From NCBI GenBank assembly GCA_027382625.1, contig JAJKFJ010022001.1, forward strand, positions 49,919-113,918: a stretch of DNA of 64,000 bases, in the 5' to 3' direction. The stretch is from Tetmemena sp. SeJ-2015 (taxonomy: Eukaryota > Ciliophora > Spirotrichea > Sporadotrichida > Oxytrichidae). Shown here one piece after another: positions 22,969 through 34,400 of the stretch (positions within the stretch are counted from its first letter, which is position 1; the number at the start of each line of letters is the position of its first letter). The notes below the pieces were generated by a model. It was not told where the DNA came from. It saw nothing but the letters and a program-made list of their open reading frames with translations, and made no database searches. The position numbers and the translations under genes were made by a program.

Positions 22969-25480
22969 AGTCACTTTTTCTTTTAAAAATATTGCTTTTG
23001 GAATCCTTCATCTTTATTTTTTCACTCTACCTCATTACTTAGTAAACTGTAGCTCAAGGCAACTTGAAGTAGCAGCAGTTTAGCTATCAGCAGTAATCGC
23101 AAAACTAACCAGACTTAAGAAACCTCCAGGAGCTTTAGTCATAACTGATACTTCATAAATTGAATAATATTCACAACTACATTTTTTGTGATGGCTGGAA
23201 TACCCGCTTAAGTTGGTGTTCAGCAAGCACAATTTGTGTCTACGGCTGCCCTGAGCCATCTTGGACCTCAGGTCCTCTCTAACTAACCCTGGCAAAATAA
23301 AAATGGTGCTTATTCCGAAGGAACGACCTATTACTAAAAGCCCTAGTCTCGCAATAGGATTGTAAGTGAGGAGGTGATTTTCTCAAGGCCGATCGGCGGT
23401 GTGGGAGAGCCAGCACTGTTAACATCATCTACCACTACCACAGCTGGAAGATAAAACACGCAAAGAATCCAGAACATCAACATCATTATAGATAACAAAT
23501 AATCCATATTGATTAGTTTTTTTAAAAAAATGTAATTTCTGGAATAATAACATAACTCTAAATAATTAAAAAGAGTTGAGTAGCCCTTTGATCAAGGCTG
23601 CCGCCAAATCTCACACTAGAAATATTACAACGAATTACATATATTATTCGTGTTTTGTAAATAACTCAGCTGTGAGGAAGCTTTCTAAAGCTAAGTCAGT
23701 CGGAAAGATCACTCTTGTACGAGATGCAAATTCAAAAAACTAGTTTTAAAATGTGCTTGCTTATACAATAAGAATTAGTTTTATAATGTCTACTATGAAT
23801 ATGTTTTAGTTTGAAACCTTTAAGATAAAGCCGCAAATCAGGGAGGAAAGTGAGGATATGAAGTAACAATCCTCCACTTTCTAGTAAAATCATATACCAA
23901 ATTCTCAGATTCATCATCATTAAATTTAAAAAAGCAATGAATCCGCTGCATTGCATAATTTAACTTAGAAGAATTTCTATATATGCGAGTAAATAAATTC
24001 TAGCAATAAGATAATAAATATAATAAACTGGTAGTAATCATGATAATATTCAAAGCGGGAATATTATAGAATAGATTATTATCCTTATTGAAATGCTTTT
24101 TCTTTTCTCTTGTGATAATTAAAATTTAGAGAGGAATCTAATATCAGATAGTAGCCAGCCATAATTTAAACTAAAATAATCAAAGTCTCTTACCAAGAAG
24201 CTAGTCAAGCAAAATCTTATAGCCTAGGGAAGAAGCAATCATGGAGGGGGCTCATCTACGAACATTGGAACTAATTACATTCAAATTCCGAAAACAAACC
24301 GTATAAACTATGAGCAGCTAGCAGCTTAGCCCTCTTCTGAAATATTTATTCCTTGATATGACTCTGACTTATAGAAGACTACTAATAACGATTTAACGAC
24401 TAAGCATGGTATGAACAAGAGAGTAGGAGTAACCATGGTCCTTTGACAATAGCAGCTCAAGCCAAAGAAATTATTATTTATATTCCCTAAATTTTACTTT
24501 ACTTTACTTTACTATTCCTTTATCTATAGATAGTAAATCTGGATCTTTGATAGAAGACTATCTTGAAGACTCTAACGAATTTAACGACTAAGATGGTATG
24601 AACACAGAGAGTAGGAGTAACCATGGCACCTTTGACAATAGCAGCTCAAGCTAAAGAAATCATCTTCCATCCGTTAGTGAGGGAAACAAGAGCTAGGGGA
24701 ATCAGAGTCATTAAAGTTCTTAGAATATCCTCTATCAGTAGTACAAAGATCCCATTCAGAATACTAATTAGCTATAGTCCTCCTCCTCTATACCCTATAC
24801 CTTAAGTTCTTAGTTTCCATTGAAATTTGATGCGATCTAATTTAGTGATAGCCCTTTTCTGTCTCTACTTAGTAAAAGAAAAGGAGCATTGGGAAAATAA
24901 TAGGTGAACTTCTTCGTTCTCAAAGCAGGGAGAAGCTTCCCACAACAAGAAACATCAAAGCAGTTACCTCCTAGATAGGGAGCCAACTACCAGCCTCCTC
25001 ATAGTCAACTGACTAATACATTTTCCAAAAGTAGAATAATAATCCTACTATCGTGCAAATGACTGAGTAAGTAGCAGTAGCATAGACAACAGCACTGCAA
25101 TAACTTTTCCCTAATTTCAAAAAGAGCCCTCTGCAAGATACTAAACAAACTACCTAGGCTTATTCAAAGAAGGATTCAGGAAACTTAGCCAATTATTCAG
25201 TAAATGAGACTTCAAAGAATTTGGGTATTTAGGAGTCCACAGGGGAGGAAGCGGTCATTATGAAAAAATAAAAGCATTTAAAAGGTTCACAGTCAACATT
25301 CATAGGTAATTTAAAAATTATTATGATCTCCTAAATGCATTTTTTGGATTGAATCTCACACCTAAACTTGATTGATCCTATTGTATTAACATATTATTGC
25401 TATAAAGATTATCAGAATAAAGCCAAGCAATAAACTTAGCTTGAAATAGAATCCTGAAGACCCTACTTCGCTACTTACTT
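22947..25480 (+). CDS. Gln/Ser/Asn-rich protein with hydrophobic N-terminus
   Basis: Not recognised. The first 30 or so residues (MLCTLNLKSLFLLKILLLES and on) are hydrophobic and could be a signal peptide or membrane anchor, if this start is right. It continues NLKQQQFSYQQQSQNQPDL, then MAGIPAQVGVQQAQFVSTAA (23190, an alternative start), IVSEEVIFSRPIGGVGEPAL (about 23360), RKLSKAKSVGKITLVRDANS (about 23680), EDMKQQSSTFQQNHIPNSQI and GGGSSTNIGTNYIQIPKTN (about 24245). The degenerate duplication at 24367-24662 follows, then QSSQNILYQQYKDPIQNTNQ, FPLKFDAIQFSDSPFLSLLS and MTEQVAVAQTTALQQLFPN. One-base shifts are needed near 24245 (G5) and 25027 (A4). The end is approximate. Confidence 0.45.
24367..24662. 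repeat. Imperfect ~110-bp duplication around a (TAAAG)n insert
   Basis: Bases 24367-24471 and 24546-24662 are two diverged copies of one coding segment (both contain TTTAACGACTAAG, GAGAGTAGGAGTAACCATGG and TTTGACAATAGCAGCTCAAG). The 74 bases between them contain, on the minus strand, TAAAGTAAAGTAAAGTAAAA followed by TTTAGGGAAT, the sequence also found at 18322-18290. Only the right-hand copy is in frame with the gene; the left copy has several small indels. Confidence 0.65.
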
Positions 25481-25828
25481 GAGAGTTCAACAATTGCTAG
25501 TGAAAAACGATTCAAATACTGCTGCTTTTAAAATTGATTAGAATTGATTCAATAAATAAACTTTAAATTTTTGCTCAAACTGTTAAAGGATAAGCCACTT
25601 CGAGCTAATCACTCCAAACTTTGACTAAAGGTGCTGTTTAAATATAGTAAAGCCAAAATTTAGCTTATATTTAGCAATAGCAGAATAAAAACCTAGGTAA
25701 AGTAAATGCCTCTCTTTAAACTTAAGATATCTCATAACCATTAACCAAGATTTCTCCAAAGAGAGCTTTCCCATTTTGTGATAGTCTTTTTTATGAGCGA
25801 GCAAAGTAAGGGATATCAATCCTCCTAG

Positions 25829-27410
25829 AATGAGTCGCCAAGATTCAAACGACTAAGTTGGACAAAATGCCTACTACAATTAAAAGCAGTTCATCATAAA
25901 TTCGTAGCAGAGCGCCACTCAAGCTATGTCTCCTTCAATTTACAAAAAGGCGGCTTCTTAGAACAGAAACATGATTGGGGATTTCAATATGCACCCTAAT
26001 CAAGTTGAGAAAATAGTCTCCCCTAACTTTGGAATAGGATCAACTTTTGATATTTCCTCCTCGAATTTTAGAAACGAGGCATCAGTCTATAGTCAATTGT
26101 GAATATGAGAAACGGTGATTCATCAGCATAAATGCCAATAATGGGCTAAACTAGACAGAACAAATTGGAGGCATAACTCAACCTAAAGTTTAGAGGATGA
26201 CTGGAGGCCACCATGGGCACTCGCAGTCTACAGATTTCAGTTCTGCAAAGTTCAAGATCAAGAGCATTAAGAAATTTGTGAAGAATCCCTCACAACAGAA
26301 GCTCATTGAAAATGTAGTTTGAGCTTTGCACATTAATGCTGACCTATATATTGTTGCATAGCATTTAATGATGTGTGACCCTCAGAACCCATCCTTTTCC
26401 AATTAAAAGGTAACTTAAATAATCCAAGACCTCAGATCGCAATCAGCTAGCAGAAGCACAAGCGCAAGACGGTTAAGAGACTAGTACTAGCCAGTTTGCA
26501 ATTTGCTAGGTCTAAGTTACAGGATGGGTGAAAGGTCAGCGACCAAAAAGATTTTAAATAATTCTAAGAAAAGTATAATGAACTATAAATAAAAGGTCAA
26601 GTAAGAATATATTACAGCAGCAGATCAGAGAATAGCATCTAGTGAAAGAAAAGGAGGTGAAGCGAACTCAGAAATCTCTCAAAGTGAAGGGATTAACTTT
26701 TTCAAGAAGGCTTCCAAAAGATCGAGTTAAAGGAATTCTTAAAGTGATTTGAAAACTTCATTATTTCCTGTCAGCTGCAAATTTGAGAAATAGTATAGAG
26801 AACACTCCAAGAGTGAAAGAAGGAATAGTAGTATCACCAATGTGTAAATTCAAACTCAATTAAACTTTTTCCTCAACTAGAATTCAATGAAAGACATCTT
26901 ATTAAAAATTATTCTACTTCTTCTATTGAGTCCTTAATCTTTTCCTAAAATTTTGGATAGCATTCTAATTAGCCAAAGAAAAAGAAAAATCCCTCTCATA
27001 TAAGATCGTCATCCATAATCTAGAATGGTAAAAAGTCAAATACAAGAGAGTCAATTTCACAATAGTAATTTGGAAGCTCTCTTCAATAAAACTGCAGCAA
27101 TTCTTTTAAAAATCAGGAATGGAAGTTTTAATCTCTCAAAAAGAACTATTTTCAAAGCTTGGTAAATAATTTCATGCAATAGAAAAAAGCTTGAATTGAA
27201 ATGAGCTTCGTTCGGAGCATTTAAAGAGATGTCTTTGAATTCTTTTAAAGGGGAATCAGGGACAAGCTATAAGAACTTAGAGATAAGGAGCGAATCCCTG
27301 TTTTAGAGCAAGTTTTACGATAATCTATGATGCGTTCTCAATCTGTTGCCCTTTTAAAATCTATGAGCAATTATTTTGACTTATTTGAACTCTTCTTTGA
27401 TACGAATTAA
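25829..27410 (+). CDS. Ser/Lys/Gln-rich protein, possible helical repeats
   Basis: Not recognised. It begins MSRQDSNDQVGQNAYYNQKQ, continues DFNMHPNQVEKIVSPNFGIG and, after a short intron, HSQSTDFSSAKFKIKSIKKF. From about 26390 a frame of some 270 codons is open with TAA/TAG as Gln: IQDLRSQSASRSTSARRLRD, LLGLSYRMGERSATKK, SQSEGINFFKKASKRSSQ and, towards the end, NLSKRTIFKAWQIISCNRKK. The FKAW-type helix recalls Sfi1/centrin-binding repeats, but one copy proves nothing. The last exon reads VFEFFQRGIRDKLQELRDKE. The stop is unclear because the frame drifts into AT-rich DNA. Confidence 0.5.
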
Positions 27411-27912
27411 TAATTCTAAGAATCAAAAATAATCCATCTACCTTAAAATTAAAATAAAGGGAAATTTTTAATGGATTAATGTTAGATTTAAATATTATTT
27501 TAAGATTAAAATATAAGCACGAAAGCTCTCTAAAGATTAATTTAAGTTATTTCAATTTCTGCTAACATAATATAGCTTCTTTTAATTGAGAAGAGTCAAT
27601 TTTTTTGCTTCTTAATAAATTAATAATCTTATTTATAATATTTATAATATTAAATTTAAGCTCTGCTTTGAAGCTTTAAATTAAATAAATTACTTCTTCT
27701 AAAATATTATTTAATTAATTTAGCATTTATTAAAAAAATATAATTTTAAATTATTAAAAATTATATTTGTGAAAAAAATGCACTGAGTAAATGTGATGTA
27801 ATGATTGGATGCCTAAATAATAAGTTTTATTTTCAAAAACTGTGCTCATAATATAAATAACAACACTTTAGACTATTAAAGCAACTAACCAATCATTTCC
27901 TAACACTTATAA
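27411..27912. other. AT-rich intergenic region
   Basis: Strongly AT-rich, with short ATTTATAAT-type repeats and A/T runs. No gene, RNA or clear signal was seen. Confidence 0.6.
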
Positions 27913-28985
27913 ATGGTAGAATCCTTCGGTGGCTACATTGAGCACAGCTATGATACTAATTTCCCTCTTAAGAAACTTTTTTAAGCTAATGAGGGGTTTT
28001 ATATTTGGTTGTTAAGAAACACCTAAGAAGAAAGTCATTTGATTCCTGGGAAACTGAATTTAACCACTACTATGAGAAGCATACACACTCAGAGACTGCA
28101 GATTGTGCCTTATTCTCATTTGATTATGATAATTTAATTCCTATTCTGCTCTGGTTGCTACACATGGATTTTCAGAGAGTATGAACTCAAGAGATTTCTT
28201 ATTATAAAGTATAATATGATTTGAAGGATGCAACCATGGAGTTTGCATGAACTGCTTTATAGAGTAGGCTGAATATGCAGTTAACAATGGATTGGCTGCA
28301 AGCGAAGATGATGTTAAGTGTTTTGCAGTGGCCTGCTAAAATAAATGAGTCCATGCCTATTGCTTAGAGCATGTGGGGGCAACTTAAATATGAGAAACCA
28401 CACATATCTCATACATATGCAGAAAATCTAAGCTATATTAAATTATCAGGGTGGGAAAGTATTCGATTTAACTTAGATATCAAAAAGCAGAGAGATTTGT
28501 CAGGCTCAAAGACATAGATACTTATTAGGAGAACCAAACTACTACTGCATAAAGTTAATTATTACTAATCTAACTTCCTTACAAATCTATCTTTAAAGTC
28601 TCTGTGAGGTGGAGATATTAGAGTAAAAAGAATTTGTAGGAATAGAAGAGGTTTACTATATATTTCAAAAGTTTAAATATAGTATAGTTTGAGGGGCTGT
28701 GTTGACTCAGTGCGAGGTGCTATGTTTTATAATTAACACAAAAATTCCAAGCAAAACTTTTACAATAAGAATATTCTTCATTTAATGTATGAAGGTAATT
28801 AAACTGTGGGAGCGAAAAGATTCAGAGCTGAAAAAATTGCTTAATTTCAAAATGCTCTCTATTTATTATAATAGAACCAAAATGCGAGAAACAATAGTCG
28901 AATAGATAACTGCAGAGTGAAACTTAATTTTCATGTAGAGCATACTGATTTATAAGAAGATACAAGCTCATAAAAATAATCATGA
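27913..28985 (+). CDS. Uncharacterised protein
   Basis: Not assigned. The start MVESFGGYIEHSYDTNFPLK is followed by FQANEGFYIWLLRNTQEESH and an aromatic segment CSGCYTWIFREYELKRFLI. After a probable intron near 28215 comes LNMQLTMDWLQAKMMLSVLQ, then ISHTYAENLSYIKLSGWESI. The last exon encodes LRGCVDSVRGAMFYNQ, YEGNQTVGAKRFRAEKIAQF and ends DLQEDTSSQKQS before TGA 28983-28985. The N-terminal SF--YIE---D-NFPL pattern loosely recalls fumarylacetoacetase, but no catalytic motif of that family follows, so I do not make the assignment. Confidence 0.5.
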
Positions 28986-29066
28986 GCATAGATATTTATT
29001 GAGCTCAAAAAACACCAATCTAATGCCACAGACCCCTCAAATAGAAGAGCGGTGCCAACATGAGGC

Positions 29067-31212
29067 TCAGCAAATGCTCCTCGTAGTATCAACCTTTTGT
29101 TGAGGGACTACTAAGCGCTAGGAGCTGAGTTACTGATGGAAGCTGCGAGTCTTCATCATTTTCTCTGAGAAGCCGTCTAGGCAGTTCTTCACCTCCTTAG
29201 GCAACTTCCCGTTCCCTCGCTGAGAAGCGTGAGATGACCCTCCGATCGAGTGAGAGGCTGACGCTGTAGCGGCTAGCCCGTTTGTATCACCCTCGCTTTG
29301 CATCTGCAAAGTTTCCGAGAAGCAAAGCAAAAATAATTATGGCTCCAATCAATTAAGCTTACATAGATTTCACTAGGTTTACCTTTTAGATTATTGTGAT
29401 TTACTTTCTTCATTAGAGTTAGGATGATCATCCGCCGAATCATTATCCTCCTCCTCATCTGAAAGCTGATAAAGGGAATCATCATCATAGTACTGAATGA
29501 AATTATTGAGGTCGAAGCGATAGACCTGCTCCATTTTGAAGTACTTTTTATTCTATATGCGGAAGTCGCTCTTATCCTTTATCAGCTGTAGATAATTCAT
29601 TAGCAGAATAAACTCCCGGTCGTCTTTATCATCCTTGAATGGGGTTATGGGAACTCCATTCGATAGCTGAGCCCCGAAGGAGTAGACTGCATTGTCTACT
29701 ATCAGTAGATCTTTTAGCTCTCTGTTCTTGAAAACCCTCAAGTCCTTGATGTAGACATTATCTTAGGTCTTGATACAGTGCTCTCTGTAGAGCCTGTGCT
29801 GAATCAAAGTTCCTGTTGGGTCGATATAGTCTAAGATTACATCTGCATAGAATTTGTGACTGGCAGTGAAGACTACCACCTCAAAGTATTTATTGCAAAA
29901 CTCAAGGCATTCCTGTGTATAAGGCCTGATGTTGAATCCTGCCTTAATCACGTTGCCAGACATCGTAGTAATGTTCAAATAGATGTCTGGTGGGCTCTGA
30001 GGGTTGGGTTATTTCACACAGTGCGCTAGAGTCTCGTCCAAGTCAAAAATAATGGTCTTCTTAATGCCAGGCTTAGTGTATGGAAGTTCGATCTTGCGGC
30101 TTTCAACCTCCTACTTCTCAATTGGAGCCAGTTGCTGCAGGAAATGAATGGATTAGAAGATATGGATTGTGAATTCCCTAAAGACTGGTCCCTTGAGTTC
30201 GAAGCTCTCCAAATCTGACTCCTTATCTTCCTCTACGCTGCCTCCAGCATTGTTACTTTGCTGCTTGGCTTTTTTAGGTTTAGTGTTATAATCTGTCAAT
30301 ATGTGACTAGGGATCGGAGAGGTGAATGAAGTAATAAGTTAGTCCAACTCAGCTGGTGACGCTTGACTGAAAGTCTAGGCATTCTGATCTAAAGTAGAAA
30401 AATTAATCAGTAATTCAACGGAATTGAAGGATTCGAGCTATAAGTTCTCTTATTAGTTAAGAGTGTAATAATTAAGGGAAACTTTAGACAGATATTATAA
30501 TAATCCCAGATATTAAAATCTCTATTTACTGTCTAAAGTAGTGTTTGGTCGTAAGCTTCTTGAGCTTTTTTAAGCTCTATGTAATTACCCGGTCTAAGGG
30601 AATGACTTACCTACTGAATTTTCCACCTGTGAGGGTTCAGGCTGGGGCTCTTGACCTGCAGCCTTGCTCTCCTTGCGAGATTGCGCATCCTTGGACCTTG
30701 GAGTGCTAAGCTTTTATTTGTGATTCCAGGCCTCGGCTTTCTACATAAGGCGCTGGAGAGTCGCACTATCCTCCGGGTATTGAGGCTCTATAGCAGGGCT
30801 TAAATATACCAATTGCCTCGGATTTGTGTTACATACCTTATTCAATCATTGAACTGAGCTCGGGCTCATTAGTCTGCTGCTCTTTTTGTTGAGACTCAGC
30901 TGCTTCGTCTGTAAATAATGTAAGTATGATTTGAAACCAATATTGAGCAGGGTAGGATTTATCACTACCGGCAGCGCCTCATGTAAACAAAAACTATGCT
31001 CTATTTACAAACTGCAGTAGCCCGTGCATAAAAGAAAGCTGTACTTACTTTGCTGCTCTGTGCTCTGAATAGAAAAGCCGAAAGGATTTTGGCGTGCTAT
31101 AGTTTAGAGGTTACTCAGAGTTATATAGGAAGGGGGAAATATTTGCAAAATTAGGATGCAAGATGTGAAGGAATGGAGGCGAGTGAAGAAAGCTTGGCGA
31201 CTTACAAACCAT
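29067..31212 (-). CDS. FCP1/SCP-type (NLI-interacting factor-like) protein phosphatase
   Basis: HAD-superfamily Ser/Thr phosphatase; relatives dephosphorylate the RNA polymerase II C-terminal domain or SMADs. The catalytic DxDxT motif is IIFDLDETLAHC (about 30055-30020), where the first Asp is the nucleophile. The rest of the fold follows: INIRPYTQECLEF-like NIRPYTQECLEFCNKY, VVVFTASHKFYADVILDYID, YREHCIKTQDNVYIKDL and LLIVDNAVYSFGAQLSNGVP. The start is MV|SRQNPFGFSIQST across a GT-AG intron at 31097-31205. Further exons encode QKEQQTNEPELSSMIEQ, then EPQYPEDSATLQRLMQKAEA, then, after an intron of about 220 bases near 30390-30611, NAQTFSQASPAELDQLITSF. The C-terminus is acidic (SDEEEDNDSADDHPNSNEES) and followed by one more intron and a Ser-rich tail. 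Splice frames join cleanly, which makes this the best-defined gene model here. Confidence 0.9.
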
Positions 31213-31444
31213 CTCTGAGGATTTATGCAATTTATTATATTTATCTTATATTTTATCTTTACTTTAAAATCTGCAATACCAATGGCTTGCTAATATGTTG
31301 AATTAAACACAAAGGCTTTAATCTTATGCGGATAGAATCACCCAAGAAGTTAAAATAATATAAGGACTAAATTTGAATAATAGTAAATGCATGCAATAAG
31401 ATATAAAGAAAAAGATTTAGTTAAATAAGTTAAATAGTACTAGA

Positions 31445-34400
31445 AATGGGATCAATAGTTAGCAAGTGCTGTGCATCAGGAAACCAAAATGAAAATTATA
31501 TAGTTCGTTTTCACGTGATATCTTAAATGGACAGGGAATGGATATGGTTTCGCATGCAATTACAGATTTCAGAACGGAGCCAGTGAGGAGACTCAAACCT
31601 CAAAGCAGTGCCAAGTAATATCAGCAGAGCATGTATACACTCAATGATTTGCTTGACACTGATCCTCTCACAGATGTCCCAAATCTTTAAAAGATACTTC
31701 TACATTTACTATGGTTTTATAAATCAATTGCTCACAGAAAGGATGGTTGAAAGCGCTGATAAAACAAGAGAGCTCTATAAAGATGAACCCCAAATCTAAG
31801 ATTGTAACATCAACGACATACTTCAATCAGCTCGGGATGGCAGGTCTCCCAGAAATAAGAATTCAAGACAGGGAATTATATTTAGGTGCCATGTTTTAAT
31901 TTGAATTGACAACGAATATGTTTAAGCATCGTTGCTCCGCAATTTAATGAGTTTATAGCTCCAAATTTTATTAAGTTAATTGCTCTCATAGGTTTCGCTT
32001 GACTACGATTAGGAATTCCAACTTTAATCTAATGTGAGATCTTCGGAGAGAACTTAGCAACAGCGATAATCATATGTTATGGAAGATTAGAGATATGACA
32101 CTGAATTTAACTAAGAGTTATGCACTATCATTAAACAATAATGTTTTCGAATATAAACTTCAAATTATTTAAGAGATATAATGATGATATTTTTAGAGTT
32201 CTTTCTGACTTGATTAAATGTGAATCACTATTTCCTCTACTTATAATAGGTTATAAATTTGGTGGTGACGATTTTATTCTTTTAATAGTGGTATTCTGGA
32301 GCAAAAATTCAATGACATGCGCAGCCCAATTTTCTCAAAACCATAGTCGCCAACAAACATCAGTGGGCTTAATTTTAGTGGTGCAGATTTGGACCACTCA
32401 AGAGAAGGAGCTCAGCTACTTTCAGATCTCAATTTCCAAACTCAATTAACTGAAGTTAAAATTTATAATCATTTAAATAGTTCTATTTACTGGGAAAATA
32501 ATTTGTTTAAGTGCAAGAAATTCGCCTGAGAGAAAATGATAAAGCCACAGAAAAAAGATTACACTTGAAAAGTGAAGAACAAGAAGTGATCCAAAGTGAA
32601 GAGAGGTAACTTTTCGAAAATAGTCCAAAGAATCTCATCCCAAAAGTAGCTAGTTAATTGATAACTAACTAAGTAATTGAAGAAAGCAAAGAGAGAATAA
32701 ACTTAAATCAATAATTCGCTTAAGAAGATATGCACAACTTTAATATGAATGAAGCAAGGATGTAAGTTGAGGAGTAAATACCAGATTCTATTCAAATTAA
32801 TAATTAACTTTCAATCATGGTTGACTAGCAGAAAAATTTACAAAACTCACCAACTAATCAAGCCATTTAAATTTCACTTTAAAGTATGATATTAATCAAA
32901 ACAGAAAAACACGAGTCTAATTTAGACCTTAGAGATTCAACAAAGGCATCATTCTTTGTCATTGATACATGATCTAGGCTCTTTTAAATAGGATTCCCTG
33001 GTAAACTATCAAACTCATTAAAGCCTGCTTCTTCGAAAGTTCTCAATTTGATGTAAATCAGTTAGAACTTAGATGAATCCTTTAACTCTCTTTTTACTTA
33101 TTTCATAGATAGAATGATTGTAAATTTATTTGACTCAGGTGCCAACAGCCTGAGATAAAGTGCAAGTCATCGCCATTCACAAAAGAACATCCAAGTTTTC
33201 AAGCACCCATTAGATTAAGCAAGCTGCATCACTCAAAAATATTTCTTCATGCTTGTAGTTTAAACTGCTTCTAACAGCTTTCAACAGGAGTGTTTGTGCA
33301 TGATAGACTGGTTGCAGATATCATAGACAGAAAATTTCTTAATGACTAGCTTCAGCATCAGTTATATAATATAGTTTATATTGTTTGCTTTTATTAACTA
33401 ACAGTAGTCTATTTTCAGTATAAGCCCTCCTGTTTCATCAGACAGATAAAATGAGAGAAACTAAAATGAGGTTAAGCGAGAATCAATATTCCGAGGCGCT
33501 CTCAAACTGTCTAAAAAGTTCGGATCTATAGAGAGTAAACTCTAGTTAAACGAATAAGAGAAATAATCATTTCATACCAAGACTGGATTTTCTAAAAAGC
33601 TTGGCGGAATTTTTGGAAAAACTTGCAGTGACTTGCTTGAAATTAGATCATCAATAATATCAAATTAATTTTTTAGTCATAAGTTAATTAGATGTGTCTT
33701 CTTTGAAACTCAACAGAAAAGTGAGGAGCAATCTTAGATGATATATGAATGCTAGATTCTCAAAGTGATTGATCAAGCCGCCTATCACCCAGAGATTTGC
33801 GATGAGATTATTATAGCTGAACCTTCAGTACTTGTAGATAGTTATGATATCCCCATAGGCTACTTGGCCCTCATTAGACTTCCTTCTTTAACAGTAGAAG
33901 ATTTACTCTAGAAGTAATGGCTACCTAGTCAACAGGCTTAGTCAAGAGCCTTGCCTTCCCCTCAACTCTTAGATCATTTTAGCAGAGAAAAGTTAGTGAA
34001 CTTAGTCCTAAACCTATTAAGCATCGTCAGTGGTCTCTAACAGAAGGGATTTGGGACATTTTAGGGTGTGAGCGAGAAAAATGTCTATATAGATTTTACA
34101 ACTCACAAACTTAAGATACTGAGTCCTTAATTGGCCTATATCAAACCAGAGATATATTAAATCTTCTTCTTTTAAAACTTAATTTTAAGAGAACAAAATC
34201 CAATCACAGTCTTCTCCTTCATAACAAGAGGCGCAAGTCATTAAAAAGAAGGATCTAAAATTTCTGGACCAAGCATAACTAGGCACATTTTTTAAAGGAC
34301 TCTGCTCGAGGTTGGGGCTTGAGGATCCTTGGATAGCTCATCTAATAAAGGATCTTGGGGATTAATAAAAGTAGCTGCCTCTCATTTACAAGAAATTTGA

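Noticed and set aside
27913..28985. Fumarylacetoacetase assignment
   Set aside because: Only a loose N-terminal resemblance; the downstream exons show none of that family's catalytic motifs.
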